Shown: positions 29,817 through 39,910 of the stretch, piece after piece
How positions within the stretch are numbered: position 1 is the first letter of the stretch
How the letters are laid out: the number at the start of each line of letters is the position of its first letter
Source of the DNA: Scheffersomyces stipitis CBS 6054
Lineage: Eukaryota > Ascomycota > Pichiomycetes > Serinales > Debaryomycetaceae
Reading direction: 5' to 3'
DNA length: 64,000 nt
NCBI RefSeq assembly: GCF_000209165.1
Contig: NC_009043.1
Coordinates: 1,772,001 to 1,836,000, forward strand
Program-made: the position numbers and the translations under genes
Notes under the pieces: model-generated
Database searches by the model: none
What the model was told of the DNA's origin: nothing
What the model saw: only the letters and a program-made list of their open reading frames with translations

Positions 29817-32042
29817 ATGGCAGCTAAGGACGATTTAATCTTGACCATCGATAGTGATGGTGATGAAATCGTGTATTCCGAAGAATCGGAAGCGGAAGTC
29901 GAAATTTCAGTGAAAAAAGTGAAAAATAAGAAAAATAAAAAGTCCAAAGCCCAGCCACAACAAAAAGAAGAAGACGAAGAAAAGAATGAAGACATTAACC
30001 CAAATTTTATTTTCTCGTTAGATGGGATTGAAACTACTTCTAAGTTCGACGGTTGGGACTTCAGTGTCGACAGAAATGCAAACGAGGTTGCGAACAAGGA
30101 AGTTGACTTGGATGGAATCTTGAGAAGAAAAGGTGGTTTAGTCAGTTTGGCTGGATCAGATGCTCAAAAGGAAGAGGAAGTAGAAGATGAGGAAGAAGAA
30201 GAAAATGATGAAGATATCCAAAATGAAGATGAGGATGAAGGTGAAGAAGAACTCGCTTTGGATGGTTTTGGAATGGGCGCAGAAGAGAAGGTCATTGATG
30301 AAGAGGATGAAGAGGATGAAGAGGATGAAAATGACAAGTCAGATGGTGAGGACGACAAGGACACCGAGGTTGAGGTCTCTGAAGAGGGCGAAGAAGAGAA
30401 TGATGAGGATACTGCTGAAGCTATGGCAGAATTCTATGCTGATGAAAAAGAAACCAAATCGGCCAAATCACAGGTGCACACAACGTTCCAGACATTGCAG
30501 TTATCCAGACCTGTGTTGAAGGGTTTATCGCAACTCGGTTATACCAAGCCATCTCCAATTCAATCTGCCTCGATTCCAATTGCATTATTGGGAAGAGATA
30601 TCGTTGCTGGTGCCGTCACTGGTTCCGGTAAGACTGCCGCATACATGATCCCAATCATTGAAAGATTATTGTACAAGCCCAGCAAAGTTGCATCTACTAG
30701 AGTAATTGTGTTGACTCCTACCAGAGAACTTGCCATTCAAGTCGGTGATGTTGGAAAGAAGATTGGACAATTTGTCAACAACTTGAACTTTGGTTTGGCT
30801 GTTGGTGGTCTTAACTTAAGACAGCAAGAGCAACAATTGAAGTCCAGACCAGATGTAGTTATTGCTACTCCAGGTAGATTAATTGACCATATTAGAAATT
30901 CTCCCTCGTTTTCGATCGATTCGTTGGAAGTGTTGGTCATTGACGAAGCCGATCGTATGCTTGACGAAGGTTTCCAGGTCGAATTGACAGAAATTTTGTC
31001 CCTCATACCGAAGAACAAGAGACAGACCTTGTTATTCTCGGCTACTATGAATACCAAGATTCAGGATTTAATCCAATTGTCTCTTCAGAGACCAGTTCGT
31101 ATTATGATTGATCCACCAAAAACTGCTGCTACCAAGTTGACCCAGGAATTCGTTCGTATTAGGAAAAGAGACCATTTGAAGCCAGCCCTACTTTTCCAAT
31201 TGTTGAAGAAATTAGATCCAGCACAGCAGAGTAGAATAGTGGTATTTGTTTCGAGAAAGGAATCTGCCCACAAGTTAAGAATCGTGTTGGGTTTGTTGGG
31301 AATGAAGGTTTCTGAATTGCATGGTTCTTTGACACAGGAACAACGTCTTAATAATGTTAATGATTTCAAAAAGTTGATTGTTCCAGTATTGATCTGTACC
31401 GATTTAGCTGCCAGAGGTTTGGATATTCCGAAGATCGAAATTGTCATCAACTACGACATGCCAAAGTCGCACGAAGTATACTTGCATAGAGTTGGTAGAA
31501 CTGCAAGAGCTGGTAGAGATGGTACATCCATATCGTTTGTAGGAGAATCTACCCTGGACAGAAATATTGTTAAAGATGCTATAAAGTCGTTGGAAGGAGG
31601 AGAAGTCAAAGGTAAAGCAGTTTCTCGTAATATCGATTGGGTCGATGTCGAGCAATTGAATAAGATTGTTGAGTCTAAGCAAGAGATCATCGAAGAAGTA
31701 TTAGACGAAGAAAAGCAAGCCAAGGAGATACTTCAGGCAGAAATGCAGTTGGCCAAGGCTAGCAACATGATGAAGCACGAAAAAGAGATCCAGTCTCGTC
31801 CAAAGAGAACCTGGTTTGAGTCTGAAAAGGACAAGAAGAAGCACCAAACTGAAGTCATGCAACAATTGACCAAGCACGGCAAGAAGGTCAATTCGAAGAA
31901 GAGAAAGGCCATCGAAGTGAAGAAGGATGATGGAGGAAGATCGTACAAGAAAACTAAGGTTGACAGAATAACAGACCAGAAACGTAACCCCAAGGCCAAA
32001 ATAGGCAATGGGTCATCTAAGGGCGGAAAGAGAAGAAAGTAA
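29817..32042 (+). CDS. DRS1: Nucleolar DEAD-box RNA helicase, 60S ribosome assembly
   Basis: 741 aa (S. cerevisiae Drs1 is 752). It is an ATP-dependent helicase for 27S pre-rRNA processing in the nucleolus. The N-terminus has a Lys-rich patch and long acidic tracts (about residues 115-215). Core motifs are the Q motif (GYTKPSPIQ), motif I AVTGSGKT (about 265), PTRELA, TPGR, DEAD (about 375), SAT (about 407) and [11 protein letters not shown] (about 557). The tail is basic with the Drs1-type KKRK and [16 protein letters not shown] stretches. The in-frame CTG at 31554 lies in GEST[CTG]DRN, a polar position in yeast Drs1, which favours Ser decoding. The start is the ATG at 29817; the upstream GTG is not used. 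Confidence 0.95.
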   Translation: MAAKDDLILTIDSDGDEIVYSEESEAEVEISVKKVKNKKNKKSKAQPQQKEEDEEKNEDINPNFIFSLDGIETTSKFDGWDFSVDRNANEVANKEVDLDGILRRKGGLVSLAGSDAQKEEEVEDEEEEENDEDIQNEDEDEGEEELALDGFGMGAEEKVIDEEDEEDEEDENDKSDGEDDKDTEVEVSEEGEEENDEDTAEAMAEFYADEKETKSAKSQVHTTFQTLQLSRPVLKGLSQLGYTKPSPIQSASIPIALLGRDIVAGAVTGSGKTAAYMIPIIERLLYKPSKVASTRVIVLTPTRELAIQVGDVGKKIGQFVNNLNFGLAVGGLNLRQQEQQLKSRPDVVIATPGRLIDHIRNSPSFSIDSLEVLVIDEADRMLDEGFQVELTEILSLIPKNKRQTLLFSATMNTKIQDLIQLSLQRPVRIMIDPPKTAATKLTQEFVRIRKRDHLKPALLFQLLKKLDPAQQSRIVVFVSRKESAHKLRIVLGLLGMKVSELHGSLTQEQRLNNVNDFKKLIVPVLICTDLAARGLDIPKIEIVINYDMPKSHEVYLHRVGRTARAGRDGTSISFVGESTLDRNIVKDAIKSLEGGEVKGKAVSRNIDWVDVEQLNKIVESKQEIIEEVLDEEKQAKEILQAEMQLAKASNMMKHEKEIQSRPKRTWFESEKDKKKHQTEVMQQLTKHGKKVNSKKRKAIEVKKDDGGRSYKKTKVDRITDQKRNPKAKIGNGSSKGGKRRK

Positions 32043-32147
32043 ATAGACGGATAGATTGTAGCCACTGTAAAATAGATCCATATAAAACAGACCATATCAT
32101 AGTAGAACTGTAGTAACGAACAGTAGTTGCAAGCAATTCAAGAAATT

Positions 32148-32153
32148 CACGTG
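32148..32153. promoter_or_regulatory. TCACGTGA E-box upstream of SYS1
   Basis: TTCACGTGACC with core 32148-32153, about 120 bp before the SYS1 ATG, is a canonical Cbf1-type site. Confidence 0.4.
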
Positions 32154-32271
32154 ACCACTATAATCGCACCAAAATGCACCTTAACTGAAAAACACATCAA
32201 ATGAGGTGAATTCATGATTCTCTGCTTTCTATAGTCCATATACATACACAAACTGGTCCTCATTCTTCAAT

Positions 32272-32856
32272 ATGATATTCTCCAACGGATATACGAGGAT
32301 ATTGGGAAACTACCAATCAAACGATATCACCAATCCTTCCAAACTTCTCTTTCAGATAGTCATTCTACAATGTTTCTACTATATATCGGCATTAGTGATT
32401 TTCTACTTAGTGGCGTCTCTTAATGGGTACGACTTTAAGATGGACTGGATTTTCCTGTGGGAATTGGTGGCACTGGACAACGCCATGGGTTTGATTCTTT
32501 TTGCCATGTGGTTGTTTGATTCTCTTCTTTGTGTGTTGTTCGTTACAATTATTGTAGGCAGATCGAAATTGGCCTGGGACTTCGCCATTACTGTACACAT
32601 CATTAATTTGATTGTGGTGTGGTTGTATTCGCGTCATTTTCCCACGTCTATCTTGTGGTGGTGCTTGCAAGTATTGAGTGCCGTCATCTTGGTGACGTTA
32701 TCGACATATCTGACTCGTTGGAAAGAGTTGAGGACTACCTTCTTCGACAACATGCTTGACCAACAGGAATTAGGTCAGGTGCGTCATGACTCGAATGCTC
32801 CTATAGAGATGAACGTTCTCCCCAAGGTGCCGGAACTGTCTCTGTCACTGACATAA
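32272..32856 (+). CDS. SYS1: Golgi membrane protein, Arl3 receptor
   Basis: 194 aa with four membrane segments. Sys1 recruits the acetylated GTPase Arl3 to the Golgi, which in turn loads Arl1 and golgins. The most conserved block is present: FVTIIVGRSKLAWDFAIT followed by VHIINLIVVWLYSRHFP, and then the cytosolic TRWKELRTTFFDNML. These match S. cerevisiae Sys1 (203 aa) closely in order and spacing. The C-terminal tail is hydrophilic and variable. It follows DRS1 on the same strand by about 230 bp. Confidence 0.93.
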   Translation: MIFSNGYTRILGNYQSNDITNPSKLLFQIVILQCFYYISALVIFYLVASLNGYDFKMDWIFLWELVALDNAMGLILFAMWLFDSLLCVLFVTIIVGRSKLAWDFAITVHIINLIVVWLYSRHFPTSILWWCLQVLSAVILVTLSTYLTRWKELRTTFFDNMLDQQELGQVRHDSNAPIEMNVLPKVPELSLSLT

Positions 32857-33644
32857 TTTCAAACGGTTTTAGCTAATACATTTGCATAATATACATTGAC
32901 TTGTATCGTTATAGTCTTTATTGCTTGTAGAATTGCATCGAGAAGTGTATCTGCCCGGTACGGATGGTTAAAAGTTTAGATCCGGGTTTTGGTGGAATCT
33001 ATTATTTGTTAACACCGAACTTGTTAAAAGTGAATTTCAAAGCAAACCTCTCTTAAAGTGATTGAACCAAAGAGTGATTTTTATTTCACCTTTATTACCA
33101 GGAAGTCTCCTTCACCAGCCAAAGCTTTGATAACAATGAATGAGTTCTCATGGCTTGCTCTACTAGTAAAATAAGTCTGCAAGTAGCAATTAGAAGCTCC
33201 AACATAACAAAACACTTCGCTCATTCATTTATCAAATCATCTTGCAGCATATATCTTGCGTGAACTGTATACCTAAGGTTTAATCTTCCTCCGGCAACTC
33301 AATTCAAGAGCTTGTGAAGACCTCGCTCGCGTAACTCTTAGGAGAATAGTACACTTCGAATTCACAATTCCTTGATATGGCTCATACTTTTTGCAACTGT
33401 AGCGCCATTTTTTTCACCAAAATGTATGAAGTGAGGAAAGGCTCACTTAACTCTCGACTACGGCATCTATTTAAGAGGGGTCTCGGTGAGACTTGGTAAA
33501 TAAAATTTCCTACAGGCTATTTTTTTAAGGGAGGTTTACTTTTATGAAATTCACCATACTAAGCGATGAACATCTTCTATTATAAATCACTGATTATTAA
33601 ACAGAATATGGAACTCAAGTCAGCTATAACCCACCAACATCACC
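32857..33644. promoter_or_regulatory. Intergenic region SYS1 / polyol-module regulator
   Basis: About 790 bp. It holds a 47-codon minus-strand frame at 33081-33224, listed separately. A TTTAAGAGGGGTCTCGG segment (about 33471) contains an AGGGG (STRE-like) element about 165 bp before the regulator's ATG. There is otherwise no gene. Confidence 0.4.
33081..33224 (-). CDS. Possible 47-aa small ORF
   Basis: ATG at 33224 to TAA at 33081. The ending (KALAGEGDF-x-VIKVK) looks protein-like, and the composition is less skewed than most chance frames. I recognise no family. A frame this short can arise by chance, and no upstream extension is open because a TGA precedes the ATG. It could be a real small gene, the decayed end of an old gene, or nothing. 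Confidence 0.15.
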   Translation of the reverse strand: MSEVFCYVGASNCYLQTYFTSRASHENSFIVIKALAGEGDFLVIKVK

Positions 33645-35942
33645 ATGACAGCCAAAACTAGACAGAGAAAGTCGTATCTGTGTATCAATTGCAGAGATAA
33701 GAAACGCAAGTGTGATAGAGGAAAGCCCTGTTCTTCTTGTGTAAGGCTGGGAATAGCTTCAACATGTAAATACAACACACCGACACTTACCGTGCTAGGA
33801 CCAGCGTCCATCTTATATGATAACGAAAATGCTTCCAGTCTAGAACCAGAAGGTGAAGATGATATAAGAGACTTCTTGAGACTCAAGAATCCTGTCGGAA
33901 TACCTGGAGGCAAGATCAACTTCTTCAAGCTCTTGTGCAACAACTTGATAGAGCCAGATTACAATGTGTTTTCGTGGATTAATGTCTACAAATCGGACCC
34001 GGGAATGAGGATCTACTTGAAGAACCTTCCTCTGAATAGCAAGCTCTTTGTAGAACAAGTAGTAGTAGACGACTTCCACAGAGACGATATTTTCAAGGGT
34101 CTTCTCAATCTTGAATTGGACGAATTGTACAGACGGTCGGTGGGCCCGGACCTGGAGAACAAGATAATACACAACGAAGAGGAATTGCTACTCGCCATCA
34201 GATCAGTATTGCCAAATACCGTAATTATAGCAACCCATGTGGAAAAGTTCTTCTCTGAACTATACCCCGGTTTTCCATTTTTAGATGAAAGCGCATTTAG
34301 GAAAAGGCTAATGAGAATGGGTAATGGACCTCGAATAACAGACGAGAATGACTGGGCCATCATTGGTATATTACTTATAATGGTGAGAATAAGCTATTTG
34401 TCCAGTCTCTGGAACATATCTGGCAGTGATAGGTTAGGAGCTGTTGCAAACAGAGCCGACTACGAGCTTGTACTGTCGGCTACTATAGGCCCTGAATTTA
34501 TTCGATTAGCAAGAAGTTGTTTAAAGCAATATGATCTCCAGTCTAGAAATTCGTTGTGGGTTCTACAATGCAATATCTTCCTCCAGATCTATGAGCGGGT
34601 TTCGCCTGAGGAAGGAGAGTGTGCTACAGGAAAAAGCAGTCAAATCATTCATGCCTCGTTGATTCAGCATGCACTATCATTAAAGCTCCACATTGACCCA
34701 GACTTGCTCCCTCAGCTATACGGCAAGAATGAAAAGTACAAGAATCTCGTGAGAAAGATTTGGCATTTCCTCGTTTCTTATGATTATTTTGATAGTATTA
34801 GCTACGGCAATTATCCTTCGACTACAAAAATGGTGTTTAATACAAGGCTACCAACTCATATTGAAGGAAATGAGAATATTCAGGATACAAAGTTGGAAAA
34901 GGAAGTTCTTGGTTCGTTTGAATTTCTCGACTTCACTTATGGACCAGTGCATGACCTTTTAGTTGATATCCAGAGCTTGAAAACCGATCATAAAATTGAG
35001 AGAATAGTTTTTCTTGCAACTGCAATAGAGTCTACTATTGCTTCAATAATTGGACAAGTTGATACCTTTTTTTCTGTTGAAACGAATCCCAGTACAGATA
35101 AAGGAATTAGATTTGCTCTCTTTCTATACCTCAAGTTCTTTCTTTTAACAATTTTTTCTTATCTACAGCTGTATTATGAGAGGACTAAGCAGTATGAAAC
35201 GGCATTTTTCTACTTCAAGAAAGTATTAATTATTGGATCTTATGAAATATTGCCAGCAATGTTTAGATTGGTTGGTTCATTTGGAGACCACTTCAAGAAA
35301 GAGACATTCATGTTGACTCCCCAGATTATCCAATTGTCATGTCACAGACTAATCATTACCTTAGTTTCAGCATTTATTCGAATCGAAATTACTTTGAAGA
35401 GCAATGGTCAGGAGCTATCAGGTCTACATGGGGTAAAGATCAAAGTATTGCAGATACTTCATTTGTTTCTTGTCAACGCGTCTGCGTTGAGTATCTATGT
35501 ACATTATACGTGGAGAGTGAAAAAGGCACTAGAATTTGCATTGAGGAAGATTTTTGACGGACAGCTCTACAAACTTCAAAATTTGACAGAATTAGAGATA
35601 TCAAAGGCAGAATTGAAAATTCTGAAGGAACAAGTTGCTGATTTAGACAAGGCATTACAATCAGCTCTTCTAGCAATAGAGAAAGCTTGGAAACCTTCAC
35701 TTCCAATTCCATTTGCGTCGATTGATAACTTGGATTACATTTACGGACCTAAAAACAGAGCACCCTTCGAAGCGTATGATCGATCCGAACCAGATAGAAT
35801 GTGGTACAAAGTTTCTAGTTGCATGAGTAATGGGTCCAATCTGAAGATTAGTCGAAATAATATTCCTAATAAGCTACAACTAAACAACGTTGAATATGAC
35901 TTCAACATCTTCAAAGGGATGACATTTGTGGAACAGGGCTAG
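33645..35942 (+). CDS. Zn2Cys6 transcription factor, putative regulator of the polyol module
   Basis: 765 aa. The N-terminal zinc cluster (residues 13-41) fits CX2CX6CX5CX2CX8C: CINCRDKKRKCDRGKPC then SSCVRLGIASTC. A fungal-specific transcription factor domain covers the middle (about 190-600), with VEKFFSELYPGFPFLDE at the typical start of that region. There is a helical, coiled-coil-like stretch near 655-690. It sits upstream of an SDR dehydrogenase, a DAK-family kinase and an RpiB-type isomerase, so it may be their local activator. In Yarrowia lipolytica the erythritol genes lie beside the zinc-cluster activator EUF1; that this is a counterpart is inference. Confidence 0.8.
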   Translation: MTAKTRQRKSYLCINCRDKKRKCDRGKPCSSCVRLGIASTCKYNTPTLTVLGPASILYDNENASSLEPEGEDDIRDFLRLKNPVGIPGGKINFFKLLCNNLIEPDYNVFSWINVYKSDPGMRIYLKNLPLNSKLFVEQVVVDDFHRDDIFKGLLNLELDELYRRSVGPDLENKIIHNEEELLLAIRSVLPNTVIIATHVEKFFSELYPGFPFLDESAFRKRLMRMGNGPRITDENDWAIIGILLIMVRISYLSSLWNISGSDRLGAVANRADYELVLSATIGPEFIRLARSCLKQYDLQSRNSLWVLQCNIFLQIYERVSPEEGECATGKSSQIIHASLIQHALSLKLHIDPDLLPQLYGKNEKYKNLVRKIWHFLVSYDYFDSISYGNYPSTTKMVFNTRLPTHIEGNENIQDTKLEKEVLGSFEFLDFTYGPVHDLLVDIQSLKTDHKIERIVFLATAIESTIASIIGQVDTFFSVETNPSTDKGIRFALFLYLKFFLLTIFSYLQLYYERTKQYETAFFYFKKVLIIGSYEILPAMFRLVGSFGDHFKKETFMLTPQIIQLSCHRLIITLVSAFIRIEITLKSNGQELSGLHGVKIKVLQILHLFLVNASALSIYVHYTWRVKKALEFALRKIFDGQLYKLQNLTELEISKAELKILKEQVADLDKALQSALLAIEKAWKPSLPIPFASIDNLDYIYGPKNRAPFEAYDRSEPDRMWYKVSSCMSNGSNLKISRNNIPNKLQLNNVEYDFNIFKGMTFVEQG

Positions 35943-36041
35943 GAGTGCTCCGCATTGCTAGCCAATTATCCCTAACTCCAAAAAGGGGGACTAACAATGT
36001 CATGGGGTATTTTTGTTACACAAACTGAAGGTTGGTCTGAA

Positions 36042-36058
36042 GTGGGGCATTCCCCCAC
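36042..36058. promoter_or_regulatory. Inverted repeat GTGGGG-N5-CCCCAC
   Basis: GTGGGG (36042-36047) and CCCCAC (36053-36058) face each other across CATTC, a dimer-type site about 1 kb upstream of the SDR gene and 100 bp after the regulator's stop. Confidence 0.5.
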
Positions 36059-36380
36059 GCTCAGTAGGAGGGGCATCAGTTTCAGCGCGCATTAACCAGC
36101 CAAAGAATTGAAAAGTTGGGTATACCAGAATAGACTTCATAGCAATGTAATTAATAATAAATGAAAGTATCAGAATCTCTAAATGTAATAGTTCGAATCA
36201 GCTTGCCTCAAGGTTAAATGCAGAAATACTCCCGCCAGACTTCTAACTGCTGTTCCACGAGAAAAAAAATTCAACTTCCTAATTGCTTTCGACAAAGGAA
36301 GGTATCAGACAGCAGAGTTGGACATCTAGAGCGAATGCACTGAGTGCCCCACTAACAAGGAATATGGTGCCTATGCCTGG

Positions 36381-36654
36381 TCAGATGGGCATTTTTGCCA
36401 ATGCATTACCCCTCATACAACAAAAGTGAGGGAGAGTGGGGCCGCCCCAGATGTCGGTCGTTTGCAATGGACCCTTTTGAAAAAGTAAACGCGAACGGCC
36501 CATTTACCTTCCAGTTGCAGATCAGATGGGGATATTATCCAAGGATAGGCAATACCTTACCCCTCATACAACAAAAATAATGGAGAGTGGGGCCGCCCCA
36601 GATGTCTGTCGTTTGCAACTAACCCTCTCAGAAGAAGTTAGCGTGAACGGCCTC
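36381..36654 (+). repeat. Direct duplication (two units of about 125-140 bp) carrying G4/C4 palindromes
   Basis: Unit 1 begins at TCAGATGGG (36381) and unit 2 at TCAGATGGGG (36522). Shared blocks in order are TTACCCCTCATACAACAAAA (36406 and 36557, offset 151), GAGAGTGGGGCCGCCCCAG (palindrome at 36437-36449 and 36588-36600), GTCGTTTGCAA, and GCG-GAACGGCC with small changes. The sequence between blocks has diverged, so the duplication is not recent, yet the core blocks are identical. That suggests selection on them as binding sites. Confidence 0.8.
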
Positions 36655-37053
36655 CACAGTTAGCTTATAACCAGCAGATCGGAAATGCCCCCATTTCTCC
36701 TATTGGATAGTCATTGATGATCGCCTTGAGTGGTACGGATAAGTATGTTTCTGTATTAGCTTATTTTCATCATGCTTGTGAATTTCGGCGCAATTACTCT
36801 GGTAGTCTTGATTTGAATTCTCGGTAACTTGGTAGTGCTCCACATCACCGGATCGAGTGGCCATGACTTTTTTTTTGTTTGCTTGCTGAGCTACTTTGGT
36901 GGGGCAGGTGTTCTACGGTCGTGTTGGTGGGGAAGTTTGTTGAAACCAAATGTATAAATTCAAGGCATTTGCTGGTGATGATGACGTAAAAATTGTTTGT
37001 CTTCTATAGTATTTTAAACTTAAATCACGTTATACATCTGAATCACATTCATA

Positions 37054-37815
37054 ATGGCTTTCAACTTCACTGACAAGGTTGTTATCGTCACCGGCGGTCT
37101 TTCCGGTATTGGTCTTGCTGCTACCATCAAGTTGCTTGACGCTGGCGCTAAAGTTATCATCGGTGATATTCAAGACGCTGAGGCTGCCAAGCCAATCGTA
37201 GAAGGTATCATCGCTAAGACTGGCAAGAAGGATGTTGTCCACTTCCAAATCGATGTCACCAACTATGACCAAAACCAGGCCATGATTGACTTTGCTGTCA
37301 AGACCTTTGGTGACTTGCATCATGTTTTCGCCAACGCTGGTATCAATAAGCACTCCTACGCTCACGAAATGTCCTTCGACTTGTGGAAGAAAGTTCTTGA
37401 TGTCAACTTGAATTCTGTCTTCGCTTTGGACAAGCTCGCTATCAAGTACTGGTTGGAGAACGACAAGAAGGGTTCTATTGTAAACACCTCCTCTATGCTC
37501 TCTAACATTGCCAACTTGGGTATGGCCCACTACTGTGCATCTAAGGCTGGTGTAAAGCTTTTGACCAAATCTTTGGCAGTTGAATACGGTAGAAAGGGTA
37601 TCAGAGTCAACGCTGTCGACCCAGCCTACATCAAGACTCCATTATTGGACATCTTACCACAAGACCAATATGACGCTTTGGTCTCCTTGCATCCAATTGG
37701 TAGATTAGGTGAGCCAGAAGAAGTTGCTTCTGCTGTCCTATTCTTGTTGTCTGACGAAGCATCGTATGTTAACGGTGCCTCCTTGTTAGTTGACGGTGCT
37801 TACACTGCACAATAA
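37054..37815 (+). CDS. Short-chain dehydrogenase, putative polyol/ketose reductase
   Basis: 253 aa, a classical SDR. The cofactor motif is TGGLSGIG (residues 14-21), with Asp at the end of strand 2 (IIGDIQ), which suggests NAD(H). NAG is at about 94-96, the catalytic Ser in NTSSML, YCASK holds Tyr and Lys, and the C-terminus is DGAYTAQ. It resembles polyol or xylulose-type reductases; the exact substrate cannot be read from sequence. Codon use is strongly biased with no in-frame CTG seen, which suggests high expression when induced. The context (zinc-cluster regulator upstream, DAK-family kinase and RpiB-type isomerase downstream) suggests oxidation of a sugar alcohol such as erythritol, or D-arabinitol, to its ketose. 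Confidence 0.85.
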   Translation: MAFNFTDKVVIVTGGLSGIGLAATIKLLDAGAKVIIGDIQDAEAAKPIVEGIIAKTGKKDVVHFQIDVTNYDQNQAMIDFAVKTFGDLHHVFANAGINKHSYAHEMSFDLWKKVLDVNLNSVFALDKLAIKYWLENDKKGSIVNTSSMLSNIANLGMAHYCASKAGVKLLTKSLAVEYGRKGIRVNAVDPAYIKTPLLDILPQDQYDALVSLHPIGRLGEPEEVASAVLFLLSDEASYVNGASLLVDGAYTAQ

Positions 37816-38116
37816 GCGCATTCATATAGATTTATTTCAACATGTATAAAATCATAAGTTAATAAAAAGAATGGATATAGCATGGTATAGAATGTTATAG
37901 AAGAATACTAAATTTTATTTCCAAGACAATGAATTGACTATGTAGCCCATAATTTCATATATAGACATTGCTATCTAGATCAAACTGTGGATCAAGTACT
38001 TAACCATTTATATTCGGCTAGTAATCAATTTACATAAATAGTTCGCACTTTAAATCTTAGTTAGGCAAATGACAAAATGATTTATTTTATGCATTAAAAA
38101 ACTGCAAAACTGTCTA
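37816..38116. other. Convergent intergenic region, SDR / DAK-family kinase
   Basis: About 300 bp, strongly AT-rich, with AATAAA-like and TATATA 3'-end signals for both genes. I see no other feature. Confidence 0.4.
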
Positions 38117-39910
38117 TTAAAAATTGATCAATTTTAGGGCACGGATAATTTCATAAACACCAAAAGCACCAGGGTCTGGTGGAAAAACCGTTTGTTCATC
38201 AATACCAACATAGGTAGCACGCCCCAACTTTGGAGCAAGCTTTCTTGTGTTTTCAGCGGATTCTTCTGCGACTTGGACTGCAGTCAGGATATCTTTGGAA
38301 GCGTAGAATGCAGCTACAAATGGAATCAAAACATCCATAACGGTTCTGTGACCCTGCCTGGCCTTGGTAAATTGACAAAGAGTAGAAACACCGTGGTTCA
38401 ATGCTTCGGCATAGGTGCTGCTGTCTACGACTATACCACTTTCAACTAATTGCTCGAACTTGTTGACGAAAGCCTTCATGAAGATGAATAGAATAGCACC
38501 CAAAGTACCACCCATGTCGTCTCTGATGATCTTCAAGATAACCTTGAAAGCATTTAAGGCAGAACCACCTTCGAAATCGCCACGTTTAAGAGCATCGAGA
38601 ACCGCGTTGGCGCCAGTTTCCAAGGTCTTACCGCAATCTCCGTCGCCCATCTTTGTATCCCAGAAGGTGATATCAGGTTCTCTCTCAATGACATTCTTAG
38701 CAGCGGTTTCTACAATCTGGTTAAGAAGAGATTGCTCAACTTTGACGTCATTCTTGGATGTAGTGGTCTCAGCAGACTCTGGATAACCTTCGAATGAGGT
38801 GACGACTCTGTTCTTGTAGGTGCTTCTACCTGGGGTAGAGTAGTGGGAGTGAGACCAACCGTTAGCAATAGTTGGGTCGTCGAGTAATTTGAACAAAAGG
38901 TCTCTGTCAAACTTGGCAGTGGCAGCCTTGGTGACGTTGAACAATGTGATGGTGAAGATTGGAGCATTCAAGGATGTGATAAAAGGACCTGAGTAGACCC
39001 TAGATGGTAAGATACCGTACTTGGATTCAAGGACGTCGGCAACGGTGAATAACAAGGACTTTTCCTCAATGACTGAAATACCACCAAGATTGTTAAACAA
39101 GAGGACAACTTCGTCACCTTGTTCGTAGTTGAAGAAACCTCTCTCTGGGTCTTCAGTATCGAAGATGTAGCTCAACAACTTTGGAATCAACTCTTCGTTG
39201 GATGGTATTTGGTCGACCTTGCGAACACCTGGTTCATTATGAATACCTAAACCGATTTCAATCTGGTTCGCATCGAGCTTACCATAGTCTTCCTCGGAAG
39301 AATGACCCGGAATGTGTACGTGGTCCAACCCTGCGTTTATGGAAGCGATTTGGGCATTGACGTTTGTACCAACTTCGTATACATCGTCGATGTTGTAGCC
39401 TCTTTCGGAAGCAGCACCCATGATCTTAGTGACCAAAGCACAGCCAGCCAAAGTACGACGACCAACCAAAGCACCCTTAGTTCTGCCAACAGCGACATCG
39501 TCAGTGACTCTCAATAGTTTGATCTTATCTTCACCGTATCTAGAAATCAACTCCTGTGATGCCATACCGAAGTAAAGATTGTCCCCAGTGTAATTAGTGA
39601 TGATGAAAATGGTACCAGCTTCTGAGTGGGTAGCCTTCTCCGCGCAAACAATGTTCTTGTCGTTTGGAGATGCGAAAACATCACCTTGGGCAGCAGCAGT
39701 AAGCATTCCAGCACCGACAAAACCAGACCAACCTGGCTCGTGACCCGAACCACCACCACTGATCAAGGACACCTTCCTAGGGTCATATTGGTTGTTGAAG
39801 ATGACCTTCTCTTTTTCCAAAAGAGACAAGTTGTCATTCTCCAAAAGCAAGCCCTTAAGGCAGTTTGGCACCAATTGAGCAACATTGTTTGGTAAGAAGT
39901 GCTTGGACAT
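38117..39910 (-). CDS. Dihydroxyacetone-kinase-family ATP-dependent ketose kinase
   Basis: 597 aa, the length of yeast Dak1/Dak2 (about 584-591 aa). The N-terminal DhaK domain has GGGSGHEPG (about residue 58) and the substrate-binding His in LDHVHIPGH (about 199). The C-terminal DhaL (ATP-binding) domain has MGDGDCGKTL (about 419) with the metal-binding Asp residues, DDMGGTLGA and ARQGHRTVMD. The start is the ATG at 39910 (MSKHFLPNN); upstream in-frame codons begin only with TTG. The enzyme could phosphorylate dihydroxyacetone. However, its head-to-head pairing with an RpiB-type isomerase and its closeness to an SDR fit an L-erythrulose kinase, as in Yarrowia EYK1 and bacterial LerK. Family certain, substrate inferred. 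Confidence 0.92.
   Translation of the reverse strand: MSKHFLPNNVAQLVPNCLKGLLLENDNLSLLEKEKVIFNNQYDPRKVSLISGGGSGHEPGWSGFVGAGMLTAAAQGDVFASPNDKNIVCAEKATHSEAGTIFIITNYTGDNLYFGMASQELISRYGEDKIKLLRVTDDVAVGRTKGALVGRRTLAGCALVTKIMGAASERGYNIDDVYEVGTNVNAQIASINAGLDHVHIPGHSSEEDYGKLDANQIEIGLGIHNEPGVRKVDQIPSNEELIPKLLSYIFDTEDPERGFFNYEQGDEVVLLFNNLGGISVIEEKSLLFTVADVLESKYGILPSRVYSGPFITSLNAPIFTITLFNVTKAATAKFDRDLLFKLLDDPTIANGWSHSHYSTPGRSTYKNRVVTSFEGYPESAETTTSKNDVKVEQSLLNQIVETAAKNVIEREPDITFWDTKMGDGDCGKTLETGANAVLDALKRGDFEGGSALNAFKVILKIIRDDMGGTLGAILFIFMKAFVNKFEQLVESGIVVDSSTYAEALNHGVSTLCQFTKARQGHRTVMDVLIPFVAAFYASKDILTAVQVAEESAENTRKLAPKLGRATYVGIDEQTVFPPDPGAFGVYEIIRALKLINF

Larger units (their letters stand above)
35943..37053. 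promoter_or_regulatory. Long regulatory region between the regulator and the SDR gene
   Basis: About 1.1 kb with no gene. It is unusually rich in GTGGGG/CCCCAC elements: an inverted pair at 36042-36058, TGCCCCAC at 36345-36352, two copies of the palindrome at 36437 and 36588, GTGGGGCA at 36899-36906 and GTGGGGAA near 36927. A direct duplication of about 125-140 bp carries the two palindromes. The 61-codon frame at 36395-36580 is only the duplicated DNA read as protein. Confidence 0.7.

Noticed and set aside
36186..36205. tRNA T-loop-like word GTTCGAATC
   Set aside because: The flanking bases cannot pair as a T-stem and no acceptor or anticodon arm is seen.
36395..36580. 61-codon ORF with an internal repeat
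   Set aside because: The repetition in the peptide just reflects the duplicated regulatory DNA.
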